This document shows, piece by piece, positions 56,701 through 64,000 of a stretch of 64,000 bases of DNA. Within the stretch, counting starts at the first letter, position 1. The number at the start of each line of letters is the position of its first letter. The stretch covers positions 51,611 through 115,610 of the forward strand of contig JAVXUO010001466.1 in the NCBI GenBank assembly GCA_033065855.1. Direction: 5' to 3'. Position numbers and translations under genes: made by a program. The notes under the pieces were generated by a model. It was given only the letters and a program-made list of their open reading frames with translations, did not search any database and had not been told where the DNA came from. The stretch comes from Escallonia rubra. Lineage: Eukaryota > Streptophyta > Magnoliopsida > Escalloniales > Escalloniaceae.

Positions 56701-58300
56701 AAGTTTCTCCACTGAGAATTTTTTCGACAGGAAAAGACCAAGTGAATTTTTAACAAGGTAAGGGTTCCCACCAGCCGAATGAATGTATAGAAGAATTTGG
56801 GGGGCGGGGAATGGAGACTGCAAGGTATAGTAGGTGGTCTTCTGATATAGTGCACATCCGCTACATTCTTTTGATAATTGAATGCCATTCTACTCTAGGA
56901 ATTAGATTGAAATAATTAAAAGAACGTGGCATTTGCCCATTCCAATTGTCAGTGAATTTTGAAATTTGGAATCCTAAGCTTATGCAGTCATTGTCGCCTT
57001 TACTGAATCACTGCTGCACAAAAGGCAACAGTAAATCCCTACAGACCCGCATAAACAGCAGATACAACAAATACTAGTCCTAGGTAGCAGATAGATTTAC
57101 AAAGATACTTCTGCGAAAATCATTTGTGCTTAGATGCTACAAATGTTGAAGTACGGAATGGATTGGGAGAAAGAAGAAAAGGCCATGTGGTCAAATTAAA
57201 GCTCTTTTCTCAATAACATTAGTGCATAATAGGCCACTAGTATTTAGATAATAAAAACTGCGTCAAATCATCCTACCAAGCAGTCTGAACTCCAGCAGTC
57301 CCAAGAGTTCTCCTAGCCATGGATACCTGAAATCAGTAAAACAAGAAATGAGTCATGTTGCATCAGTGACCACTATAAGTGTATCATTTGAAAAACTAAG
57401 CATCTATCAACAATGATACATATACCTCCAGCATAACTGCAGCTAAGTAAGTTCACCTCTTGCATTTTTAGCAATAAAATGTGGGAAGTGCTTATAGGAC
57501 AATGGGGTGAACCTAATTAAAGGCACATCACAGAAGTTCTACAGAAGTAATAAGAGATCTCATTACAAAGGGAGGTATTAGGACTAAGGAGTTATACAGA
57601 TTCATAATGGTTTTTTGTTTTCATCATTAGAGAAAGTCCTTGATACACCATACATGAAGTCACCAATAAGTAACAGGCCCCTAAAAATCCTACACTAGTA
57701 GTCAAAAGATTTCTTCCACTGAACTTACATGGGAAAAGGGCACAACGTAGTGATGTAAGAACCAAGTGCTACACTACTGATATTTTTACCCCTTCAGTTA
57801 GGCACACATCTGCAATGTAATTATAGGCATAGAGTAAGATATTACCAGTGACACGCCTCCAGAACCTAGCTCGCACATTGTCCTTACATTTACTTCAGCA
57901 ATTAGCAATCCAGTCACAACCTACATCATTTCAGGATTTGCAGGATCTTTATTCATATGCATAAACAGAAACACGGAGGAAGAGACTCAAGGGGAGGATG
58001 GAAAATTGTACAATAACACTTTTTTTGTGACGGTGTAACCATTTAGGAATGGTGCTTCATTGTCAATCCAAGGACGCAACCTAGTACTGCCCTCTTGTCA
58101 AGTTGAAGAAATTGCTCTTTACACAACAAAGGCTCATTCATTCAAGTGGGAAATAAAGAACAAAGCATATATTTGACATGATTAAGCAGTTACACTGAAG
58201 TCCTTACCATAAATATCCAACAGCTTACGCAGGTAACTGCAGAGGCCAGAAATCCAGCTTCTTGTGTCACTGCAGGAATTGCAAGGATCCCTGCACCTAC
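38764..58300 (-). CDS. Tryptophan/tyrosine permease family transporter (12 exons; 5' end not found)
   Basis: A membrane amino-acid transporter of the aromatic amino acid permease family (Trp_Tyr_perm, HAAAP). Exons, in order: 58300-58208, 57920-57846, 57326-57277, 55780-55691, 50860-50804, 48774-48705, 45178-45077, 44984-44932, 43183-43030, 42909-42825, 39304-39176 and 38945-38764. All have GT-AG sites and their phases join into one frame of 379 codons plus a TAA stop. Motifs in order: VGAGILAIPAVTQEAG, GLLIAEVNV, SYIFIHYALLVAYVARSSDI, LFSLLLGGICYFGSQRLIGAVNG, VPGSIPIVALSFVYQNVVPVLC, LGTAIPLVLFLVWNAVILG, FVLGLADFLAD, LPYLLTLIPPLIL and VPGGRLTLSLVIGGAGSVIL. Hydrophobic segments fit about ten membrane helices. 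Plant members are often plastid-targeted, but the N-terminal exon, which would show this, is upstream of 58300 and unseen. No stop or frameshift was found. Confidence 0.9.
40114..40630 (+). other. Leader-like sequence and small frame inside a permease intron
   Basis: A pyrimidine-rich run (tccctccctccgcctcttcttcc) and aaagccctagccgtctcagc resemble a plant 5' UTR. A frame at 40236-40628 begins MAASSSSTLSLLLLLL, built largely on cttctt repeats, and then loses any coding character. It may be a fragment of a retro-copied or transposed gene. The function is unknown, and I do not call it a gene. Confidence 0.25.
41390..42195 (-). mobile_element. Remnant of an unidentified element or gene fragment, GC-rich
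   Basis: A GC-rich island in an AT-rich intron. On the minus strand several frames look coding, for example PRDLILKELNAASRAGG near 41500 and PVQEGQDIPLGWSVQRVG near 41720, but no frame continues for long. A possible TATA box, CCTATAAATCG on the minus strand, lies at about 42178. It may be a decayed retrotransposon in minus orientation. I do not recognise a domain. Confidence 0.35.
44148..44770 (+). mobile_element. 5' LTR and start of a Tat-type LTR retrotransposon, truncated, in a permease intron
   Basis: A sequence with TATA-like tatataaagg at about 44340 and transcript-like text ends near ctca at 44534. A primer-binding site TGGTGCCATCCGTGGGAC follows at 44541-44558, one base different from that at 16307-16324. 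A gag-like start ATG (MAHTLEQPESAAQ) is at 44587 and is closed by a stop within 30 codons. No rest of the element is seen. The left LTR boundary is uncertain. Confidence 0.6.
46846..46893. repeat. Short tandem duplication
   Basis: aatagaagacataactagcactagttt is present twice in a row, with a spacer of about ten bases. Confidence 0.85.
47753..48047 (+). mobile_element. TRIM-like miniature LTR relic
   Basis: Two short related blocks (47753-47806 and 47990-48047) share gcccattctctaa/gccgattctctaa, gcttttagagcaaatgg and taacttaa. The first is followed directly by TGGTATCGAAGCTCTGG, a decayed tRNA-iMet primer site. About 180 bases lie between. Start TG and end CA/TA fit a tiny LTR pair, but I cannot see full LTRs. 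Related pieces occur at 53379-53513 and 55428-55470. Confidence 0.45.
49270..49590. mobile_element. Stowaway-like MITE or fragment with internal repeat
   Basis: The right end, gagggacggaggaagta, is the typical Stowaway terminus (tactccctccgtccc on the other strand). Inside are two copies, at about 49323 and 49402, of a 75-80 base block with gggcc[ac]ggagagagaaaa and ttggtggag. I did not find the matching left end, so this may be a truncated copy. Confidence 0.5.
52296..52518 (-). other. Unidentified exon-like reading frame in a permease intron
   Basis: The frame reads KAKLLSVLMYTRNGHFAERQ, then DTWLWGGYFRLLYDWFISQE, then ALRKYLTHNIRFSAEEIQS and a stop. Residue composition (Trp, Tyr, Phe, charged) is that of a real protein. 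A possible splice acceptor ag lies just before it. It does not fit the permease reading frame and has opposite termini from it. It may be a terminal exon of a captured or relocated gene. I do not recognise the family. Confidence 0.35.
53379..53700 (-). mobile_element. Second TRIM-like relic, minus orientation
   Basis: tgttaagttatcacttgctataaaagc at 53379 matches, in reverse complement, the LTR-like block at 47990-48047. At 53498-53509 gctctgatacca is the reverse complement of the iMet primer site TGGTATCAGAGC, followed by tgttgagtgag, a possible LTR end. A related site, cagataccatgttaag, is at about 55428. The limits are uncertain. Confidence 0.4.
55261..55279. repeat. Poly-C run
   Basis: About 19 C residues in a row. 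Similar runs occur near 38151 and 61600. Confidence 0.9.
56597..56796. repeat. 100-base tandem duplication, two copies
   Basis: tcaaagtttctccactgag through gaatgaatgtatagaag is repeated with a 100-base period and about three differences, inside a permease intron. Confidence 0.92.
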
Positions 58301-58657
58301 CTGTCGCTCAAAGCAGTTTCAAGGAATAAATAAATGGGAATGACATTCATATAGGCATATAAAAATTTCAAAGAAGTTTGCAATGAAATCAGTTTAAGTT
58401 ATATCATTCGATCCAAGAACTTTGCGGCGGTCAATTTTTTGTTTCACTGGTTCAGAAATTCTATATTTCAAGCTAAACATTAAGATCAGCTAGCATAGTT
58501 GTCTCAGATGGTGAAATGTCTAGATAAAACATCCTGATTGTTGCTAGCCCACCTGGACTATGAACATTTGACCGTTGGGTCCTGCTTTTCAAGACACATC
58601 AGCAAATAGTCAACGGTCAAATTTTAAGGCTTCAAACCCGATCAACCCGGAGCTCAC

Positions 58658-59116
58658 TGTCACGGCCCTAGAGTTTGACGAGCCCAACTTTACCCCAACC
58701 GTGCAGCACTTAGGCAATTCACTCCTGTGGATGCCCAAGTTAGCCTTGCTCTCCTACTTGCAAGTCTCAACAAGTCCCACGTAAATTCTTCTTTGAAATG
58801 GCAAATTTGGCAAAAGGGTAAGAAAGGATATATACGAGACAACTGAAGAGCTACTCACTATTATACTACTCCAACTCCTCAATGGATGGCGGTGATCAAT
58901 CATATCTAACGGCTACCAAAATAGTTTCTAGAATTCTCTCTAGAATTCGCCAAGCTTCCCTACCTTTCCATATTATCCCTTTAAAGAATATACTATATAA
59001 TCCAAAATTATCTGAGAACTCTCCCGAGACCTTCCATGCAAGCGTCCTCGTAAGCGACTCGTGTCATTGCAATAAGCTCCTGCCTGTAAAACCTCTAAAC
59101 TTGGGCAGTTGTGACA
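58658..59116 (-). repeat. LTR (3' on the coding strand) of the gypsy remnant
   Basis: About 459 bases, TGTCAC...GTGACA. It is shorter than the other copy by about 110 bases through internal loss. An open frame on the plus strand overlapping it is not a gene. Confidence 0.75.
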
Positions 59117-59339
59117 TTTTCCACCACGACATCCCGTGACGCCCTCGTCGCGCCTTGCCATGCTTTCCATTCACAACAACTACATACGATCAACAGTCTC
59201 TAACAATTAAACCTTACAAAGAGTTGGCTACTACTGCACGTTGCCTATCCCTGCTCAGACCCTTGATGAGCTTAAAGGCTCCCACCTTATAGTTGGCATG
59301 CTCCGTATGCACAAGTAGGACAAGTGTTGGGCGCTCCCT

Positions 59340-60400
59340 ACCCAACATTATTTGGCATTAGTGTGGAACATCGAAATGGCTTGACCATCCATCATGAAGT
59401 CCATTCCAAGCATCACGTCATGGTCATCGAAATCTGCAACGGTGAAAGTTACCTTTCCCTTCCAATCCCTAAACTTGATATCTAGCGTCCTCCAACATGC
59501 CATCAACCCATTTGGCCCCAGAGCAGATTTGATCATAGCATCGTCCGCACCAATTGGCAAGCCAAGCTGTATCATTACGCCTAGATAAAGTTTGCAATTG
59601 GCACCTGCTTCAACTAGTGCCTCAATGCTCCACCTGTTGATTTGGCGTTAACAAAGGGTAGTGCCCGTCTTTCCATGGGTACACTGGACCCTCCCACCAT
59701 CGTCTTGGCCATGGATTCCAGTGTCTGCACTGCCTTCCCGCATGTGTCAGACTGGTCCAACCTCTTCCGCAAAGAAACAATACTTGAAGCGCCCTCAACT
59801 GTTCATCTTCCATGTCTGAGGAGCTCTATCTCCTTCGTCTTGGACTTCACAATGGCACTCAAGGCCTTCTTTTGTGGACAATGTCGAGTAGGGTGAGGTT
59901 CAATGCACAGGACGCATCCATTTTTCTGCTTTAAGCTAGCAGGCATAGGTTCTCGGTGGTGTCTCCGCCCCTTGCGACCATGCCTTCCCTCATTGCCTCT
60001 CGATTCCCCGTCTGATCCTGTCCTCCATTTTGAGCGCCACGAAGTAACGCTCCATTCCCCACAGAAAGTTGTCTATAGCGTTTGCTTTTCTGGTACCACC
60101 ATAGGCCTTGGGTTCGGGAGTCCGCACCTTCTTACAACCTTGGAAGCCTATCGTGCCACTTCGGTATTGTTGGCAAGGGCAACTTTTAACAACTTTAACT
60201 CGGCACATAATTCTGCCACTTCCTTCTCTAGTGCTTCTCTTTTCTCCCTTTCCCTATCAATGACATCAAAGCGAGGTTTGTGGTAAACATTCGACCTAAC
60301 TGCTGCACCAAGTCTGGAAACTCATCTTCCTTCACCTTGCCTCGATGACAGCTTCCCCAATCTTTTAGCAGAGACCGAATACATCGTTTAGCTCGCTTGG
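59340..60400 (-). pseudogene. Decayed gag-protease of the gypsy remnant
   Basis: Minus-strand pieces in order: gag with GGTRKANAIDNFLWGMERYF (near 60100), a CCHC zinc knuckle C-VL-C-IEP-H-PTRH-C (near 59920), and a protease region with TFTVADFDDHDVMLGMDFM (near 59420) preceded by LVEAGA, where an active enzyme has DSGA or DTGA. Frames are separated by stops and shifts, so it is non-functional. No reverse transcriptase or integrase is present. Confidence 0.75.
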
Positions 60401-60403
60401 AGT

Positions 60404-60745
60404 CTATGTTACATGGACTCCGTATGAGTGTCCGAGTCGGATACGTGTCCAAGTGTCGGATTCGTCTAATTTTCAAAAGCCAAGACGCGGGGACATGACA
60501 AAATATTTTTATCTATTACTATATTTTAGTTACTCAGGTAAAATGGTGTTCTCACTAAACGTACGTTGTTTTAATTGAATGTTATCTCATCTCAAAGCAA
60601 TAAGGAATTAAAAGAAGCACTTTAAGATAGTGTTCTCGGTGGCATATCCTTTGAGATGTGTTGAACACATATCTGATACCCATGTCCAAGTGTCCAGTGT
60701 CCGACACGGGCACTTCACGCATTTTGAAGAGTCCATGTAACATAG
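60404..60745. mobile_element. 342-base MITE with 17-base terminal inverted repeats
   Basis: The ends are CTATGTTACATGGACTC and its exact complement GAGTCCATGTAACATAG. An 8-base target duplication, CTTGGAGT, flanks them at 60396-60403 and 60746-60753. Subterminal parts also pair (gtgtccgagtcgg, ccagtgtccgacac). It has no coding capacity. An 8-base duplication fits a hAT-type parent. Confidence 0.92.
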
Positions 60746-60928
60746 CTTGGAGTCCCCCGAGCTATTTCTCGAACTTAGAACGATGTTGTTCCTTCATAGT
60801 GACTTGCGACAAAGGTATTAAAGATCGTAATTGCCTGGGTGTTCTTGTTACCTTTCTTCGGCACCTCCGTAGCTTACCCCTCTTTTGCCATCCTTACTTT
60901 ACAACCGCTCTTGAGAAATGATTCCACC

Positions 60929-61499
60929 TGTCACGGCCCTACAGTTTGACGAGCACGATTCTACCCTAATCGTACGTCACTTAGGTGATTCACTCCCATG
61001 GATGGCTAAGTCAACCTTGCTCTCCTATTTGCATGTTTTGTTAAGTCCACGCCAATCCCTCTTTGACCCCACACTAGGTGTGTCGGCCGCTCATTCCTCC
61101 CTCAAGCCTTTGGGCACTCACAGACTCACAAAACGACTACGTTTGCAAAAGGAAACGAAAGGAGATATATGAGACAATCCCTTATGAGTATTTGGTGAAA
61201 GTCTTGGCGGATGATTACAACTGAAGTCCTATTCCCAGTTAATACTACTCCACCTCTTCAATGGATGGTGGTGATCAATCCTATCAAACGGCTGCCAATA
61301 TAGTTCTAAAGTTCTCTAAGCTTCCGTATCTTTCTAGATTATTCTACTAAAAAATTACTTCACAAGAATATAAAAGATAATCCTAAATTATCCATGAACA
61401 TTCCGGAGTCCTTCCATGCAAGCATTCTTGTAAGCACACGCGTGTCATCTTAGTAAGCGGCCGCATTAGAAAACCTCCAAACATAGGCGAGTTGTGACA
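60929..61499 (-). repeat. LTR (5' on the coding strand) of the gypsy remnant
   Basis: About 571 bases, aligned with 58658-59116 at both ends. Later blocks such as cctccaaacatagg/cctctaaacttggg are also shared. Confidence 0.75.
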
Positions 61500-62270
61500 G
61501 CATACTCTAAGTCACGTGCCATCAAACTCGTTAAAAATACCTAAACTTTAGATTCAGCATGGCGCCCCCCATTCTCTAGCAGGTCGACCTAGCCCATCCC
61601 CCCCCCCCCCCCCACAAAGGGCTAAGGCCTACCCTTTCTCTGGGGTCTTGCTGCTACTCACCTTTCCCCTTGGGAGAAGGGTCACTCCTCCTCCTTAAGG
61701 TCTTTCCACCTTGGAGTCTTCACCCCTTCACTACCCTTAGAGTCCTCACCCCCTCTCCATGCCTTCACCTCCTTTAGGGTTCACCCCCTCTCCTTGGGTA
61801 CTTGGGCACCCTTTGATACCCCAATACTTAACCTCCTTTGCATAGGTCATCTCACCAACATCAAAGGAAGCCTTTCATAATTGTCCAATCCATGGCTTCA
61901 GGGAGCTTTATGCTCCATGACAACAATCGCCGCACCCCTACGCCATGAAACTCGATCGAACTCATGCGTCGTTCCCATGTAGTGTGCCCCTATAAGAACA
62001 CCTATCCACCAAGCCCTCGCACAGGCCATCTCCACACAATGTGCCCCTGACACTACGTCTATCGGTCGCAAGCATGCATCCTCTAGTAGTGTGTCCACGT
62101 CACCAAGACGCCGAGCCATCGGGCCACGCTGTCTCCATGCGACGTGCCCTCATCACCAGATCCTACTACCAAGCCCCTAGCATTGGTCCATATCTTCACT
62201 ACACCATGCGTGCATTGGCATTAGTCATGGAACATGCTTCGACCCACTCTTCGGGGTGCACAACATGCTT
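61500..62270. other. Pyrimidine-rich non-coding region
   Basis: It contains a poly-C run at about 61599-61613 and many cttcaccccct and ccttagggtt words. No gene with recognisable motifs is visible on either strand. The first exon of the permease gene was looked for here and not found. Confidence 0.5.
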
Positions 62271-62960
62271 TAAGATAGGCGACTCCTTCCTTATGGACAC
62301 TACCTCGGGGAGCTCTAGGCACTTTGACACGATAACTACTTTTCTGCCCGGCAAGTAACTCCTTTAGGACATTACCTCGGCTAGTCAAGTAGGCGACTCC
62401 TCCATCCACAAGTGATTTAGCACAAACATTCATCGCAGGATAGGCAAGAGCTCCCAAGTGCTCTGACACGAGAACTCCTCTTATGTGAGGCAAACGACTC
62501 CTCTAGAGCACTCCTCAATTCCGTCATGTAGCCGATCCTTGGCGCACACTACCCCGACGCGCTCCGAGTGCTTCCGCACATGGACTGGGCTAGGCGACTC
62601 CCCTGTGACTCTATCTCCGCCAAGGAGCTCCAAGTGCTCCAGCACAAGGAATCCTCTTGAACCGAGTGGTTGACACCTCAAGGACACTATCTCGGCCCGT
62701 CGGGCAGGCGACTCCTTCTGAACACTACCTTGGTACGCTTCTGGTACTCTACCACAAAGACTCGTCACAGAATATGCCACTCTCATGAGACACTATCTCC
62801 ACCACGAAGCTCCAAGTACTCCAGCAGGAGGACTTCTCTTCTGCCAAGTAGGCGACTCTTTCAGGACATTATCTCGGGCTACCCAGTAGGCGATTCTTTT
62901 GGGAAGTACTTTGACACGCTTCGAGTGATCCGGCACAAGGACTAACCGTTGGGTGGGCTC
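62270..62960. repeat. Degenerate repeat block
   Basis: The phrase aggcgactcctt and variants, followed by acactacctcgg and by gagctccaagtgctccagcacaagga-like text, recurs about six to eight times at irregular spacing. Open frames on both strands result from this repetition. The origin is unknown. Confidence 0.65.
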
Positions 62961-64000
62961 CTCCGGGACACTTTAGGTGATTGCGTGATTAGTCTATGTG
63001 CTTCGGCACCGAAACTCGTCACCTATAAGGATTAAGACCCGTGGGTCACTCCGAGCGAGAGCAAGTCTTCGAAGGGTGTCGCACCTAGTTCACCTAGTAG
63101 TTGGGCATCGGCCCTCCCCCACCACTACCTGGTTCTCTGCATTTCTCGACCCCTCTGTGGAACTTAGCAAAGGTACTGGATTGATGGCTAGATCGAGGGC
63201 GTTCTATGACCACATCGGCATTGTATAAGTCGGTTTTCCTAAACATTCTAAGCGAAGCTTTGTCGGGGAAGCCGAGTAAGTACGGCGATCCAACAGTCTT
63301 GCGGAACACAGGCATGCAGTGAACTCTCAGCAAGTTATCACTCCTAGATAGCTCCATGTGTCACTTCATGACAAGGCATCATCAATTGCGGCTAAATGAA
63401 CGTACTTGAGAGCTCATTTCCACAAGAAGATTTAAACAATAGCAATCTTTGCACACTTTCACTTTCTCGCTATTAAACTTCAGGCTAAAGAATTCTAGAC
63501 AGAAAGGACCTGAGCATCAGACCCTAACTTTGGACCACGGTATATGACTTGTGATTGTCACCTTAGTAACTACTCGCACTTTTGCCCCCAAAGCACTGCC
63601 ATCCCTCAGGCTTTGTCTAGGTTGCCTCATTCTCTACCCTTGCTCAAACCTTTCTCTTTTCCACACCATTATGCTTGGCATCTAATTCGAATATACTCCT
63701 TGTGGCACCTCCACGTGCATTGCAAACCTACGCCTTTGGCATCATTTTTGGCAACTCAGATCAAAAGGTGAGCATTGTAATACAATAAATAGCTCTTTAT
63801 CATACCCACTATGGCCCAGGCCCTCCTCTACTTCACACCTCTTAACCACATACAAGTCTTATCTTACATAGCCTATTACTAGCAAATGGTCTCTACACTC
63901 ATCACTGCCTACGTCAAACTTTACTCTGACATGCACTACTTCATGACACAACTCTTGCATACAAAGGAACCTCAACACCAAGGATGGCAATGGGTATCAC
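62961..64000. other. Unassigned sequence to the window end
   Basis: Moderately GC-rich, C/T-biased sequence resembling old retrotransposon material, with no motif I can name. The open frame at 63544-63771 (+) is short and without features. Confidence 0.4.

Larger units (their letters stand above)
58658..61499 (-). mobile_element. Ty3/gypsy LTR retrotransposon remnant with gag-protease only
   Basis: LTR-like direct repeats lie at 58658-59116 and 60929-61499. Both start TGTCACGGCCCTA and end GTTGTGACA, and share tttgacgagc, cacttagg, gattcactcc and accttgctctcctatttgca-like blocks. The minus strand between them carries gag, zinc knuckle and protease pieces but no polymerase. A purine-rich ggtggaaaa stands before the left LTR on the minus strand, which fits a polypurine tract. 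I could not find matching target duplications. A MITE at 60404-60745 interrupts it. It lies upstream of the first permease exon found. Confidence 0.75.

Noticed and set aside
59642-60286. Plus-strand frames within the gypsy remnant
   Set aside because: They are antisense to the recognisable minus-strand gag-protease pieces.
62041-63228. Several 60-105 codon frames on both strands
   Set aside because: They come from the degenerate repeat and C-rich composition and show no motif.

Overview
This is nuclear DNA of a flowering plant, most likely a eudicot. It is intron-rich, transposon-rich and AT-rich, with plant-type LTR retrotransposons, a FAR1-type Mutator-like transposon, a captured B3-domain gene, plant mobile domain (PMD) sequence and a plant aromatic-amino-acid-permease-family gene. 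I cannot name the species. I see no bacterial, organellar, tRNA or rRNA gene.

Layout. 1-10960: a tandem satellite with a unit of about 0.84-0.90 kb. Each unit carries a (TA)n tract of variable length. The first six to seven units are nearly identical, then the copies decay; a hAT/MITE-like insertion sits at about 8835-9288. The satellite resumes beyond the transposon nest at 34316-35661.

10961-34315: a transposon nest inside the satellite. A Tekay/Del-like (Ty3/gypsy) LTR element has its 5' LTR ending at 18810 and its 3' LTR starting at 20401 and ending at 34315. Its 5' part surrounds a complete non-autonomous gag-protease LTR element (11224-16769, perfect 5-bp target duplication). Its 3' LTR is split by an 11.4-kb Mutator-like element (MULE, 20669-32107) that lies inside a (TA)n tract.

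The MULE is the most interesting part. It has about 260-bp terminal inverted repeats (TIRs). It encodes an apparently intact 758-aa FAR1-type transposase, a B3-domain gene broken by one stop, and two small divergently transcribed paralogous proteins of unknown function. On the minus strand it carries a five-exon PMD plus Ulp1 (C48 protease) fusion gene broken by two stops. A family of short palindromes (core GTCCGC...GCGGAC) is repeated more than twenty times, in the ends and in two arrays beside gene 3' ends.

35662-64000: a further LTR-like start, then a single host gene on the minus strand, a tryptophan/tyrosine-permease-family transporter. Twelve phase-consistent exons run from 58300 to 38764 (379 codons); the 5' exon or exons are not found. 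Its introns are long and hold fragments of LTR elements, TRIM-like relics, a Stowaway-like MITE end, tandem duplications and one unidentified exon-like reading frame. Upstream lies a gag-protease Ty3/gypsy remnant with LTRs (58658-61499), itself carrying a 342-bp MITE with 8-bp target duplications, then a pyrimidine-rich, degenerate repeat region to the end of the window.
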